Shown: piece by piece, positions 18,207-27,882 of the stretch
How the letters are laid out: every line of letters starts with the position of its first letter
Position numbering within the stretch: position 1 is the first letter of the stretch
Assembly (NCBI RefSeq): GCF_004342665.1
Contig: NZ_SMBY01000001.1
Location: forward strand, 124,001 to 188,000
Source: Samsonia erythrinae
GTDB taxonomy: Bacteria > Pseudomonadota > Gammaproteobacteria > Enterobacterales > Enterobacteriaceae
DNA: 64,000 nucleotides
Reading direction: 5' to 3'
Position numbers and translations under genes: made by a program
The notes under the pieces: model-generated
Databases searched by the model: none
Told to the model about the DNA's origin: nothing
What the model saw: only the letters and a program-made list of their open reading frames with translations

Positions 18207-18920
18207 ATGTCGCGTAAAATGACCCTGGGTCTGTTGATGCTGCTGTCCTGGCAAGCGCAGGCGGCCTATCAATGTGACGTTAATCCGCAGGACGATATCA
18301 TTATCAGCCCGCAATATGTACAGGTTGTGGGGGCCAGCGGCAATTTACGGATCTCTCCACAGGGCGACATCGTCCGCAATGGCTCGCCTCTGACCCTCAA
18401 CGCAGAACAACGTGAGAAATCCAAAGCCTATCAGGCGGATTTACGCCAGCAACTGCCGTGGATCGAGCAAGGGGCGCAGGCGCATCTTGAAAAGGCACGC
18501 ATCGCACTGGATAAAGTGATCGTGCAGGAACTCGGTAGCGACAGTAACGTGCGTAATCGTCTGACCACGCTGGATAAACAGCTCAAGCAGCAAATGAACC
18601 GCATTATCGAGCATCGCAGCGATGGTTTGACCTTCCATCATCAGGCTATTAAGCAGGTTGAACAAGACGGCAGACAAATCGTGCAGCAAAGCATGGGCGG
18701 CGTTTTGCAGGACAGTCTGAATGAGATGGGGGTAAAACAGATGTCCAGCGGCGGCAATCCGCTACAGGCGATGATGGGCAACCTCGGCGGGTTACAGAAA
18801 GCGATTCAGGCCGAATGGAATAATCAGGAACTGGCGTTCCAGCGTTTTGGCAACGATGTGTGCAGCCGCGCGATGTCGCTGGAAAACCAGCGCAAAAGTC
18901 TGGTGCAGTCGTTGAAATAA
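18207..18920 (+). CDS. yggN: YggN family (DUF2884) periplasmic protein
   Basis: 237 residues with an N-terminal signal peptide (MSRKMTLGLLMLLSWQAQA, cleavage probably after QAQA, about residue 19). The rest is a soluble, partly helical domain of the DUF2884 family; function is unknown. It is preceded by AGGAGA and follows trmB-yggL on the same strand, the order also found in E. coli. Only the family name is supported. Confidence 0.9.
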   Translation: MSRKMTLGLLMLLSWQAQAAYQCDVNPQDDIIISPQYVQVVGASGNLRISPQGDIVRNGSPLTLNAEQREKSKAYQADLRQQLPWIEQGAQAHLEKARIALDKVIVQELGSDSNVRNRLTTLDKQLKQQMNRIIEHRSDGLTFHHQAIKQVEQDGRQIVQQSMGGVLQDSLNEMGVKQMSSGGNPLQAMMGNLGGLQKAIQAEWNNQELAFQRFGNDVCSRAMSLENQRKSLVQSLK

Positions 18921-18934
18921 CCCAAAGATGCAGG

Positions 18935-18961
18935 AAAAACCGGGCGCAATACCCGGTTTTT
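18935..18961. terminator. Bidirectional rho-independent terminator
   Basis: AAAAACCGGG / CCCGGTTTTT with a seven-base loop, T-runs on both strands, placed between convergent yggN and tas. It can end both transcripts. Confidence 0.85.
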
Positions 18962-18965
18962 ACGT

Positions 18966-20006
18966 TTACGGCGCAGGGAACGTAAAACGACGGTGGATGG
19001 CTTCCAGCTCATCAAGGATCTCGCCGTCCAGCGTCAGGTTCTGGCTGTCGAGGTTGATTTGCAACTGTTCGAGCGTGGTCGCGCCCAGCAGCGTACTGGC
19101 GACAAACGGTTGCTGGCGCACAAACGCCAATGCCATTTGCGCCGGGTTCAGACCGTGCTTTTGCGCCAGCGCGACGTATTCGGCAATCGCAGCCTCAGCC
19201 TGCGGGCCGGTATAGCGGGTGAAGCGGCTAAATAAGGTGTTGCGCGCGTTAGCGGGTTTTGCGCCATTCAGGTATTTGCCGGTCAGCGTCCCGAACGCCA
19301 GTGACGAATAGGCGAGTAGTTCCACGCCTTCATGCTGGCTGATTTCCGCCAAACCGACTTCAAAACTGCGGTTGAGCAGGCTGTAAGGGTTCTGGATCGA
19401 CACGATGCGCGGCAGGTCGTGTTTTTCCGCCAGATGCAGATAGCGCATCACGCCCCACGGGGTTTCATTGGAAACGCCGACATAGCGGATTTTACCCGCG
19501 CGTACCTGTTCATTCAGCGCCTCCAGCGTTTCCAGCAGCGTCACTACCGGTTTGTCATCGGTATACTGATAATTCAGCTTGCCAAAACAGTTGGTCTGAC
19601 GCTGCGGCCAGTGCAGTTGGTACAGGTCAATGTAGTCGGTATTCAGGCGTTGCAGGCTGGCATCCAGCGCTGCGCGGATGTTTTTTCTGTCCAGCGCCTG
19701 CTGTGGACGAATGCTATGGTCGTTACCGCGTACAGGGCCGGAGACTTTACTGGCCACAATCAGCTTTTCACGTCCGCCGCGAGACTTTAGCCAGGATCCG
19801 ATATAGCTCTCGGTTAGCCCTTGGGTTTCCGGGCGAGGAGGAACGGCGTACATTTCTGCTGTGTCAATCAGGTTAACACCTGCGGCAATGGCATGATCCA
19901 ACTGGGCGTGCGCGTCTGCTTCGCTGTTTTGTTCGCCAAAGGTCATCGTACCAAGACCCAGCACGCTCACTTCTAAAGAACTATGGGGAATACGGTGATA
20001 TTGCAT
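18966..20006 (-). CDS. tas: Aldo-keto reductase Tas
   Basis: 346 residues, identical in length to E. coli Tas. An NADP(H)-dependent aldo-keto reductase; in E. coli it was found as a suppressor of tyrosine auxotrophy under starvation. The catalytic tetrad is visible: D and Y in LIDTAEMYAVP (about residues 48-54), K in VASKVSG, and H in LYQLHWP. Convergent with yggN. The yggN-tas junction is not E. coli order. Confidence 0.93.
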   Translation of the reverse strand: MQYHRIPHSSLEVSVLGLGTMTFGEQNSEADAHAQLDHAIAAGVNLIDTAEMYAVPPRPETQGLTESYIGSWLKSRGGREKLIVASKVSGPVRGNDHSIRPQQALDRKNIRAALDASLQRLNTDYIDLYQLHWPQRQTNCFGKLNYQYTDDKPVVTLLETLEALNEQVRAGKIRYVGVSNETPWGVMRYLHLAEKHDLPRIVSIQNPYSLLNRSFEVGLAEISQHEGVELLAYSSLAFGTLTGKYLNGAKPANARNTLFSRFTRYTGPQAEAAIAEYVALAQKHGLNPAQMALAFVRQQPFVASTLLGATTLEQLQINLDSQNLTLDGEILDELEAIHRRFTFPAP

Positions 20007-20211
20007 TGCCAGCTTCCTTATGTCTGAAAATAGCAGGCGAAGCTCCCGTCATCTGCGCGTGATTGACTGCGATTCCAATGACTTTGGGAAAACACGCCTG
20101 AATTCGACTATAACGAAGCCGCAGCGAGTGGGGAAGTCTCTTCTGTTATCCTTTTCAGATTATTCTGGTGAGCGCAGCCCGATTGGGGGCGTGTTTCGGG
20201 CTGGCGACAGC

Positions 20212-20418
20212 TTAGCGCTTTATGATCTGGGAAATCCGATCGCTGTTGATTTGCCTCTGATTTCCCTGTTCATCGGTATAGCTGAGGAGACCGGTTTTTT
20301 TATCCAACTCCGGCTTACCCTGCGTCAGGAGCATTTGCCCTTCCTTTGTCGCCATTACATAGTTACTCGAACAGCCGACGAGGGTAAAGAGTAACGCCAG
20401 GGTGACTGCTATTTTCAT
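20212..20418 (-). CDS. ygdR: YgdI/YgdR family small lipoprotein
   Basis: 68 residues. Signal peptide with lipobox LVGC (lipidated C16), then a small DUF903 domain with the pattern [20 protein letters not shown]. Probably an envelope lipoprotein of unknown function. Named ygdR by position between tas and ygdQ, as in E. coli. A paralogue with the same domain lies at 54173-54394. The 205 bases toward tas show no gene. Confidence 0.88.
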   Translation of the reverse strand: MKIAVTLALLFTLVGCSSNYVMATKEGQMLLTQGKPELDKKTGLLSYTDEQGNQRQINSDRISQIIKR

Positions 20419-20530
20419 TGTATTAACCCGTTAATAAATGCGATAACTTCAATGAGTCTAGCAAATCGCCGTGGGAGATAACGTAGGAATTATGGAAAAA
20501 ATGCGTTTTGAGGAAGTTAGTTTTATGTAA

Positions 20531-20553
20531 CCGGGCGGAAAATTACCGCCCGG
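20531..20553. terminator. Hairpin after ygdQ
   Basis: CCGGGCGG / CCGCCCGG, perfect 8-bp stem with a seven-base loop, about 40 bases past the ygdQ stop on its strand. The following T content is weak. Confidence 0.55.
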
Positions 20554-20591
20554 ATAACGTATTTATCGTGAAAGTCAGCGCCATGCGGCAA

Positions 20592-21308
20592 TCAGTGCGT
20601 TGTGCGATCTTTTTTGTTGCGAAGCAGGTTCAATGCCTCAACGGACATCGAGAAGAACATCGCGAAGTAGATGTAGCCTTTCGGTACGTGAATGTCGAAG
20701 CTTTCCAGAATCAACGTGAAGCCGACAAGGATCAGGAATGACAACGCCAGCATTTTAACGGAAGGATGGCGTTCGACAAACTCGCCGATAGGGCGGGCGG
20801 AGAACATCATCACACCCACGGCGATGACGACGGCGGCCATCATAATAAAGAGATGATCAGACAGGCCGACGGCGGTGATCACGGAATCCAGGCTGAAGAT
20901 AATGTCCAGCAGCATGATCTGCACAATGGCGCCAAAAAAGGAGTGTACCTTGGAAGCATGTTCTGCTGAGCCGCCTTCGACCGTTTCATGAATTTCCTTA
21001 CTCGATTTCCAGATCAGGAACAATCCCCCAAAGAACAGGATCAGATCGCGCGTGGATATTTCATTGTCTAGCACGGTAAACAGCGGGTTGGTCAGACGCA
21101 TGACCCAGGCGATGGAAGCCAGCAGCCCCAGACGCATTAACATCGCCCCCATCAGCCCGATACGTCGAGCTTTGTTTTGCTGGGCTTTAGGCAGTTTGGC
21201 GACAACCAGAGACAGGAAGATAATGTTATCGATACCAAGAACGATTTCCAGGATAGTCAGCGTTCCCAATGCCAACCATGCGTTCGGATCAACAATCCAA
21301 TCAAACAT
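20592..21308 (-). CDS. ygdQ: TerC family integral membrane protein YgdQ
   Basis: 238 residues with about seven hydrophobic segments. TerC family members are inner-membrane proteins, several of which export manganese; the substrate here is not shown. Conserved acidic membrane motifs ILEIVLGIDN and LDIIFSLDSVITAVG are present. The start is the ATG at 21308 (MFDWIVDP) with AAGG upstream, excluding a 33-residue extension. Order with mutH and ygdR matches E. coli. Confidence 0.92.
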   Translation of the reverse strand: MFDWIVDPNAWLALGTLTILEIVLGIDNIIFLSLVVAKLPKAQQNKARRIGLMGAMLMRLGLLASIAWVMRLTNPLFTVLDNEISTRDLILFFGGLFLIWKSSKEIHETVEGGSAEHASKVHSFFGAIVQIMLLDIIFSLDSVITAVGLSDHLFIMMAAVVIAVGVMMFSARPIGEFVERHPSVKMLALSFLILVGFTLILESFDIHVPKGYIYFAMFFSMSVEALNLLRNKKDRTTH

Positions 21309-21540
21309 TATATCAATACACCTTAAACGAAAAGTAAACGATATTATACGCTGCCAGCTTGGTGCGTAGGCAAGTGAAAGTATGATGGCAGGCGGTATGC
21401 ACCTCATATTCCACTACGTCCTGTGTGCCGACATCCCTTATGTGCCGGCGCGGCGTCACCCCATACCCCGGATCATCTTTCCTTGCCCCGTGACGGCGGC
21501 ATACAGGCGAATGTACGGTGTTGCGTGATGTTAATAACAC

Positions 21541-22239
21541 TTAACCGCCGGGCTGCATGAAGTGGCGAGCCAATAGCGGCGCGGTGAACGTCTTTTTCAG
21601 ATAGAACCCGCGCGGCAAAGTCAGAATCGGTTGACCAAATTCCCCGATCGCTTCCGTCAATGCCCGGCTATTTGCCGCCTTGGGACGTAATTGTAGCACT
21701 TCGCCGTGTCGGGCGGTGATGCTTTCTACCTGACCAAGCACGATCAGGTCCATTAGTTCTTCCCAGTCACGGCGCAGCTGTTCCTCTTCTTCTTCACTGG
21801 GGCTCCAGATCAGCGGTGTGCCGATACGGCGTTCCCCAAGGGGAATATGGCGCGAACCTTCAACCGGAATCCACAGGACCCGGGCGAGCTTGTGTCGAAC
21901 GTGGCTGCTTTCCCACGTTACCCCGCTGTTGCCCGTTAATGGCGCGACGCAGACAAAGGTTGTCTCCAGCGGTTTACCTTGTTCATCAATAGGGATGGTT
22001 TTTAACTCAATGCCAAGATCAGGGAAGTCCTGCTCAGGCTTACTGCCGGCGCTTGCGCCCAGAAAACGCTCCAGCAAGACGCCGATCCAACCCTTATCGC
22101 GTTTCAGGTCGGCAGGAAGCGGCAGGCCAGCGATCTCCGCCAACTCTGCGAGATTATAGCCCGCGAGAGATTGGGCCCGTTCTCGCAAGGCTTGCTCATT
22201 CTGCGGCGCAGCCGTGTGAACCGAGGGTGAATTCATCAT
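21541..22239 (-). CDS. mutH: DNA mismatch repair endonuclease MutH
   Basis: 232 residues (E. coli 229). Nicks the unmethylated strand at hemimethylated GATC sites during MutSL-directed repair. The catalytic D...ELK motif is seen in [14 protein letters not shown], and the [18 protein letters not shown]-terminus is typical. The start is at 22239 or 22236 (adjacent ATGs); the long ORF to 22344 is unlikely. It diverges from rppH across a 690-base gap. Confidence 0.95.
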   Translation of the reverse strand: MMNSPSVHTAAPQNEQALRERAQSLAGYNLAELAEIAGLPLPADLKRDKGWIGVLLERFLGASAGSKPEQDFPDLGIELKTIPIDEQGKPLETTFVCVAPLTGNSGVTWESSHVRHKLARVLWIPVEGSRHIPLGERRIGTPLIWSPSEEEEEQLRRDWEELMDLIVLGQVESITARHGEVLQLRPKAANSRALTEAIGEFGQPILTLPRGFYLKKTFTAPLLARHFMQPGG

Positions 22240-22432
22240 ATATCGCTCGATTTTTCCGCTCAAAAAAAACACAGCCGACGACGCATGCCTGTGCACAGTC
22301 CGCGATGCTGTGGTGAGGAACAATAATAGCATGATTCTTAGCACTTTTTTCCAGCATCATGCTGAGCGCTGAATGTGCTTTTGCAAACTGTGCACGTATA
22401 GCCACCGACAATGAACAGGATTTTACACTAGG

Positions 22433-22441
22433 TTATCCACA
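22433..22441 (+). promoter_or_regulatory. DnaA box, perfect consensus
   Basis: TTATCCACA, the strongest form of the DnaA box. It also forms the left arm region of the inverted repeat GGTTATCC / GGATAACC (22431-22438, 22450-22457). It lies about 195 bases upstream of mutH. Confidence 0.65.
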
Positions 22442-22551
22442 GATTTCTTGGATAACCTGCATCAACATCGATTACTGGTTCTATTTACAGCCTTGACGCT
22501 GGCCGTTCTTGCTGGTTTTGCATATTTATTGCCTGACTTTGAGCCATCCGC

Positions 22552-22560
22552 TGTGGATAA
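22552..22560 (-). promoter_or_regulatory. DnaA box, perfect consensus, opposite orientation
   Basis: TGTGGATAA on the plus strand, the complement of TTATCCACA. It is 119 bases from the first box and oriented toward it. Confidence 0.65.
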
Positions 22561-22929
22561 AATCGGCACAGTGCGATCTTTCGCCACGCTGACGTTGAAT
22601 ACGGTTTGTTCGGTAATGGCTGGAGGTTTTTTAGGTTGCGATGTAATTTATTATTATGAATATTAAGATTTATTTTTGTTTTTTCGGCGAAGGGGTTTCG
22701 TCATGGAAAATGAGTTTTACTCACTTTTTCATGGGTTCTGCACAAAGATGTCCACAGAAAAAGTGAATAAACTGACGATGATGATCTTCACATGTTTATA
22801 ACTTTGATTTTATCTGTGGGTTATCTTAGTTTTATTCGTATCACATGCTTTCTAAGCAATGGTTTACCGCCTGACGGGAGTGTGAAACAATCAGGTCATC
22901 TTTGCATTGATGTTTATCGAGGTAGTCCG

Positions 22930-23463
22930 GTGATCGATGATGATGGCTACCGCCCAAACGTTGGTATTGTAATTTGTAATCGGCAGGGGCAGGTGATGTG
23001 GGCCCGGCGCTACGGTCAGCACTCCTGGCAGTTTCCGCAAGGGGGGATTAACCCCGGTGAAAGTGCCGAGCAGGCGATGTACCGCGAACTGTTTGAAGAA
23101 GTCGGGTTAAGAAAAAAGGATGTCCGTGTACTGGCATTTACCCGTAACTGGTTGCGCTATAAATTACCAAAACGTTTGGTGCGTTGGGATACAAAACCGG
23201 TCTGTATCGGCCAAAAGCAGAAATGGTTTTTGCTACAGTTAATGTGTAATGAGTCGGATATCAATATGCAGAGTAGCGGCACGCCAGAGTTTGATGGTTG
23301 GCGCTGGGTGAGTTACTGGTATCCGGTGCGTCAGGTCGTCTCTTTTAAGCGAGATGTGTACCGTCGCGTGATGAAGGAGTTTATCAACCCGGTGATACAG
23401 CTTCAGGAGAGTAGTGCGGCCCGGATGGCAACCTCATCGGGTTCCCGACGAAAAAGAGGGTAA
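22930..23463 (+). CDS. rppH: RNA pyrophosphohydrolase RppH
   Basis: 177 residues. Removes pyrophosphate from mRNA 5' ends and so triggers RNase E decay. The Nudix box [22 protein letters not shown] starts at residue 38 (seen directly, 22 residues with E-E-E-x-G core), and the family C-terminus is basic. The start is GTG at 22930 (then [11 protein letters not shown]), with GAGG seven bases upstream; the first 46 codons of the longer ORF do not match the family. It is 12 bases upstream of ptsP, and the two are co-transcribed in E. coli. Confidence 0.95.
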   Translation: MIDDDGYRPNVGIVICNRQGQVMWARRYGQHSWQFPQGGINPGESAEQAMYRELFEEVGLRKKDVRVLAFTRNWLRYKLPKRLVRWDTKPVCIGQKQKWFLLQLMCNESDINMQSSGTPEFDGWRWVSYWYPVRQVVSFKRDVYRRVMKEFINPVIQLQESSAARMATSSGSRRKRG

Positions 23464-23475
23464 TTCAGGCACATT

Positions 23476-25722
23476 ATGCTCACGCGCTTGCGAGAAATTG
23501 TCGAAAACGTGGCGGCGACGCCCCGTCTCAATGATGCGCTGAACATGCTGGTCAATGAGACCTGTCAGGCAATGGACACGGAAGTCTGTTCCATTTATCT
23601 GGCCGATCACGATCGTCAATGTTATTACCTGATGGCGACGCGCGGGTTGAAAAAACCGCGCGGGCGCTCGGTGACTCTGGCGTTTGGGCAAGGCATTGTC
23701 GGGCTGGTAGGGCAACGCGCCGAGCCCATCAATCTGGCCGATGCTCGCGCCCATCCCAGTTTCAAATATATCCCCGCCGTGAAAGAGCAGCATTTCCGCT
23801 CCTTTCTCGGTGTTCCCATTATTCACCGTCGCCATCTGCTTGGCGTTCTGGTGGTACAGCAGCGTGAACCTCGTCAGTTTAATAAAAACGAAGAATCGTT
23901 CATGGTGACGCTGGCCACGCAGATGGCGGCCATTCTTTCTCTTTCGCAGATAAAAACGTTATTCGGCCAATATCGCCAGACGCGCCTTAACGCGCTGGTG
24001 GCATCGCCCGGCGTGGCGATTGCACCCGGCTGGCGGGATTGTACTCAGCCCTCGCTGGAACAGGTTTTTCCCGCGTCGAGTTTGGACCACGAGCGCGAGC
24101 GCGCCCGTTTAACGCAGGCGCTGGAAGACGCAACGGCGGAGTTCCGGCGATTTAGCAAACGTTTTAGCGCCAGCGCTCAGAAAGAGAGCGCGGCGATTTT
24201 CGACCTGTATTCGCATTTGCTGAACGATGCGCGGCTCAAAGGCGAACTGTTTCAGGAAGTGGCCGCGGGTAAAACCGCTGAATGGGCGGTCAAACAGGTT
24301 ATTGAACGTTTTGCGGCGCAGTTTGCAAATTTGCAGGACACCTATTTACGCGAGCGCGCCGGCGACCTGCGGGCGTTGGGACAACGGCTGTTGTTTCACC
24401 TTGATGATAACGCGCAAATCATGGGCCACTGGCCTGAACGCTTCATTCTCGTTACGGATGAATTAACCGCCACGCTACTGGCGGAATTGCCGCCTGAGCG
24501 GCTGGCGGGCGTTGTGGTGTATGACGGCGCGGCCAATTCGCATGCCGCGATCCTGGTTCGCGCTATGGGCATTCCGACGTTGGTCGGTGTGGAGATCCAG
24601 CCCGATCTGCTGCATCAGCGTCTGTTGGTCATCGACGGCTATCGCGGCGAACTGCTGGTCGATCCCGAAGCGGCGCTGGTGCAGGAATATCAACGCCTGT
24701 TGACGGAAGAGAGTGCGCTGACCCGGATGGTCGAAGGTGATATGGCGCAGCCGGCCATGCTGAAAAGCGGCGAACGTGTTCAGGTAATGTTGAATACGGG
24801 GCTCAGCGCCGATCATGAAAAACACTATATCGATCAGGTTGATGGCGTTGGTCTGTATCGCACGGAAATCCCTTTTATGCTGCAAAGCGGTTTTCCGTCC
24901 GAAGATGAACAGATGGCGCAATACCAAAGCATGTTGCAGCTTTATCCCTCTCGCCCCGTGGTGCTGCGCACGTTGGATATCGGGGCGGATAAGCCGTTGC
25001 CCTATTTGCCGATCGGTGAAGAGAATCCCTGTCTTGGCTGGCGCGGTATTCGTATTACGCTCGATCAGCCTGAAATCTTTCTGATTCAGGTGCGCGCCAT
25101 GCTGCGTGCCAATGCGCACATCGGCAATCTGAGTATCCTTCTGCCGATGATCAGCAGCCTGGATGAAATCAGCGACGCGCGACGCTTGATCGATCAGGCG
25201 GCCGGTGAGGTGGAAGAGCAATTGGGTTTTCCCCAGCCCAGACCGCCGATTGGCATCATGATCGAGGTTCCGTCGATGCTTTTCCTACTTCCACATCTGG
25301 CTTCCCGTATCGATTTTGTCTCGGTTGGTACTAACGACCTGACGCAATACCTGCTGGCGGTGGATCGTAACAATGCTCATGTGGCGTCGCTTTACGACAG
25401 TCTGCACCCGGCGATGTTGCTGGCGTTAAACACGATCGCCGTCGAGTGCGAGCGGTATCACATCCCGTTTTCCGTGTGCGGGGAAATGGCCGGGGAAGCG
25501 CTCGGCGCTCTGCTGCTGATCGGGTTGGGATATCGCTCGCTCAGCATGAATGGACGCAGCGTGGCGCGGATCAAATACCTGCTGCGTCAGATTTCGCTCT
25601 CCGAGACGCAGGCGCTGGTGAAATCGTTGCTGAGCGCGCCGAGCGCGACGGAAGTCCGACAGCGGGCGTCGCGTTTCATGGAAGATCGCGGGCTCGGCGG
25701 TTTGATTCGTGGTGGACGCTAG
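23476..25722 (+). CDS. ptsP: PTS-Ntr enzyme I, PEP-protein phosphotransferase
   Basis: 748 residues, equal to E. coli EI-Ntr. Starts the nitrogen PTS phosphorelay by taking phosphate from PEP and passing it to NPr. An N-terminal GAF domain (about 1-160) senses glutamine and oxoglutarate. It is followed by the phosphohistidine domain with SHAAILVRAMGIPTLVG (active histidine near 356) and the PEP-binding TIM-barrel with LRTLDIGADKPLPY and the late VCGEMAGE. It lies between rppH and lgt as in E. coli. Confidence 0.96.
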   Translation: MLTRLREIVENVAATPRLNDALNMLVNETCQAMDTEVCSIYLADHDRQCYYLMATRGLKKPRGRSVTLAFGQGIVGLVGQRAEPINLADARAHPSFKYIPAVKEQHFRSFLGVPIIHRRHLLGVLVVQQREPRQFNKNEESFMVTLATQMAAILSLSQIKTLFGQYRQTRLNALVASPGVAIAPGWRDCTQPSLEQVFPASSLDHERERARLTQALEDATAEFRRFSKRFSASAQKESAAIFDLYSHLLNDARLKGELFQEVAAGKTAEWAVKQVIERFAAQFANLQDTYLRERAGDLRALGQRLLFHLDDNAQIMGHWPERFILVTDELTATLLAELPPERLAGVVVYDGAANSHAAILVRAMGIPTLVGVEIQPDLLHQRLLVIDGYRGELLVDPEAALVQEYQRLLTEESALTRMVEGDMAQPAMLKSGERVQVMLNTGLSADHEKHYIDQVDGVGLYRTEIPFMLQSGFPSEDEQMAQYQSMLQLYPSRPVVLRTLDIGADKPLPYLPIGEENPCLGWRGIRITLDQPEIFLIQVRAMLRANAHIGNLSILLPMISSLDEISDARRLIDQAAGEVEEQLGFPQPRPPIGIMIEVPSMLFLLPHLASRIDFVSVGTNDLTQYLLAVDRNNAHVASLYDSLHPAMLLALNTIAVECERYHIPFSVCGEMAGEALGALLLIGLGYRSLSMNGRSVARIKYLLRQISLSETQALVKSLLSAPSATEVRQRASRFMEDRGLGGLIRGGR

Positions 25723-25940
25723 CCAGCTTGGTCAAGGCGCCGTTGAGCAATGTGCCCGGCCTTTGTTTGATGGGCCCCATGTTTAATCGCGCGTAGCAGC
25801 GTGACGGAGCGTTGATATTTAACGGCGGGCGCGTGTGTTATGATGCGCAACCGCAGCATGCAGGAATGAACGCATTTTCCTGCTTTTGCCTATCAATGAC
25901 GATCCCGGAAGTCGGGGTAACACAATAAACGATGTGGTGA

Positions 25941-26804
25941 ATGATGACGACAAGCTATCTGGCGTTTCCTCAGTTTGATCCCGTGATTTTCTCAATTGGT
26001 CCGCTAGCGCTGCATTGGTATGGATTGATGTATCTGGTTGGTTTTGTCTTTGCCATGTGGCTGGCGGTACGCCGGGCGAATAAACCGGGGAGCGGGTGGA
26101 CGAAGGAGGAAGTAGAAAACCTGCTGTATATGGGATTCTTGGGGGTTTTTGTCGGTGGACGTTTAGGGTATGTCCTGTTTTATGCGTTTCCATCATTTAT
26201 TGACAATCCGCTCTATCTTTTCAAAGTCTGGGATGGCGGTATGTCGTTCCACGGCGGTTTGATCGGGGTCATCTGCGTGATGCTGTGGTTCGCTCGACGC
26301 ACCAAGCGCCATTTCTTCCAGGTTGCTGATTTTATTGCCCCTTTAATTCCTTTTGGGCTCGGGGCAGGCCGTTTGGGCAACTTTATCAATGGCGAACTGT
26401 GGGGGCGGGTGACGACGGACACGCCGTGGGCCATGCTATTTCCCGGTTCGTCTGGTGAAGATAGCGTTCTGGCCGTCAGCAATCCGCAGTGGCAGGCGAT
26501 TTTCAATCAGTACGGTATGCTGCCGCGCCATCCGTCCCAGCTGTATCAAATGATGCTGGAAGGCGTGGCGCTGTTTATCATCCTGAATCTCTTTATTCGT
26601 AAACCTCGGCCGATGGGCAGCGTATCGGGACTTTTCCTTATCGGTTACGGTACGTTCCGGATTATTTCCGAGTTTTTCCGTCAGCCCGATGCGCAACTGG
26701 GGTTGTTAGGCGGCCTGTTCAGCATGGGGCAAATTCTGTCGCTGCCGATGGTGATTGCCGGTATCCTGATGATGGTCTGGGCCTATCGCCGTCAGCCGGC
26801 GTAG
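25941..26804 (+). CDS. lgt: Prolipoprotein diacylglyceryl transferase
   Basis: 287 residues (286 if the second ATG at 25944 is used, which matches the family start MTSSY better). An inner-membrane enzyme that adds diacylglycerol to the lipobox cysteine of prolipoproteins; MltC, MltA and the two YgdI/R proteins in this window would be substrates. About seven membrane segments. The signature [18 protein letters not shown] and HGGLIGV are present. The gap to thyA is 42 bases, and the two genes form an operon in E. coli. Confidence 0.96.
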   Translation: MMTTSYLAFPQFDPVIFSIGPLALHWYGLMYLVGFVFAMWLAVRRANKPGSGWTKEEVENLLYMGFLGVFVGGRLGYVLFYAFPSFIDNPLYLFKVWDGGMSFHGGLIGVICVMLWFARRTKRHFFQVADFIAPLIPFGLGAGRLGNFINGELWGRVTTDTPWAMLFPGSSGEDSVLAVSNPQWQAIFNQYGMLPRHPSQLYQMMLEGVALFIILNLFIRKPRPMGSVSGLFLIGYGTFRIISEFFRQPDAQLGLLGGLFSMGQILSLPMVIAGILMMVWAYRRQPA

Positions 26805-26846
26805 TCATGATTCGCCGTCATTTTTTAATCTTTGTGGTGAGGTAGT

Positions 26847-27641
26847 ATGAAACAGTATCTGGATCTGATGAAAAAAGTGCTCGAAGAGGGCACGCCGAAG
26901 GCCGATCGCACCGGCACGGGCACGCGTTCCATTTTCGGTCATCAGATGCGTTTCAACTTGCAGGACGGGTTTCCGCTGGTTACCACGAAAAAATGTCACC
27001 TGCGTTCGATTATCCATGAACTGCTCTGGTTCCTGAACGGCGATACCAATGTTGCTTATCTGCATGAAAACAAGGTAAGTATTTGGGATGAGTGGGCCGA
27101 TGAAAAGGGCGATTTGGGGCCAATATATGGTAAGCAGTGGCGTTCGTGGGGGGCGGCAGATGGCCGGCAGATCGACCAGTTAAAGACGGTTCTGGCGCAG
27201 TTGAAACAGGATCCCGATTCTCGCCGTATCATCGTCTCCGCCTGGAACGTGGGCGAACTGGATAAAATGGCGCTGGCGCCGTGCCACGCCTTTTTCCAGT
27301 TCTACGTGGCGGATGGTAAGCTCTCCTGTCAGCTCTATCAGCGCTCCTGCGACGTGTTCCTCGGTTTACCGTTCAACATCGCCAGCTATGCGCTGCTGGT
27401 GCACATGGTCGCGCAGCAGTGCGATCTGGACGTTGGCGATTTTGTGTGGACTGGCGGCGACACGCACCTGTACAACAACCACATGGCGCAGACGCATTTG
27501 CAATTGAGCCGTGAACCGCGAGCGTTGCCGAAACTGGTCATCAAACGCCGTCCGGATACGCTGTTTGATTACCGCTTCGACGATTTCGACATTGAGGGAT
27601 ACGATCCCCATCCCGCCATCAAAGCGCCGGTTGCCATCTAG
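26847..27641 (+). CDS. thyA: Thymidylate synthase
   Basis: 264 residues, identical in length to E. coli ThyA. Methylates dUMP to dTMP with methylenetetrahydrofolate. The catalytic cysteine is C146 in [12 protein letters not shown], and the RRIIVSAWN and [20 protein letters not shown] motifs are complete. GTGAGG lies before the ATG. It follows lgt directly and is closed by a terminator at 27659-27681. Confidence 0.97.
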   Translation: MKQYLDLMKKVLEEGTPKADRTGTGTRSIFGHQMRFNLQDGFPLVTTKKCHLRSIIHELLWFLNGDTNVAYLHENKVSIWDEWADEKGDLGPIYGKQWRSWGAADGRQIDQLKTVLAQLKQDPDSRRIIVSAWNVGELDKMALAPCHAFFQFYVADGKLSCQLYQRSCDVFLGLPFNIASYALLVHMVAQQCDLDVGDFVWTGGDTHLYNNHMAQTHLQLSREPRALPKLVIKRRPDTLFDYRFDDFDIEGYDPHPAIKAPVAI

Positions 27642-27658
27642 CGCTTTCCCGCATATTT

Positions 27659-27681
27659 CAGGGCCGAGCCATACGGCCCTG
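27659..27681 (+). terminator. Rho-independent terminator of lgt-thyA
   Basis: CAGGGCCG / CGGCCCTG, 8-bp stem, seven-base loop, followed by TTGTTCTTTC. The following 200 bases before ppdA show no gene. Confidence 0.75.
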
Positions 27682-27882
27682 TTGTTCTTTCGCTATGTTT
27701 CCCTATTTTTCCGTTTGAGATTACCGCTTTTATCGGCGGTAGAGTTCTGCTTTTTTCTGGCTTTTCATGCCTCTCCGCAACGTTTTTCTGCTGTTGCATC
27801 GTTGCAGTAAAACACTGCGAGCCGCCGCGTAGAATGCCGTTAATGCGCTGTCTTTGCTGATAAAACGCACTATCCTGATGCC

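Larger units (their letters stand above)
22240..22929. other. 690-base gene-poor gap between mutH and rppH
   Basis: AT-rich spacer holding two perfect DnaA boxes (22433-22441, 22552-22560), an 8-bp inverted repeat (22431-22457), weaker DnaA-like words near 22748 and 22813, and the rppH start region. A hydrophobic 72-codon reading at 22448-22666 has only a TTG start and no ribosome-binding site. A comparably long spacer exists here in E. coli. Confidence 0.6.

Noticed and set aside
22448..22666. 72-codon hydrophobic ORF between mutH and rppH
   Set aside because: Only a TTG start, no ribosome-binding site, not a recognised family, and it overlaps the DnaA-box spacer.
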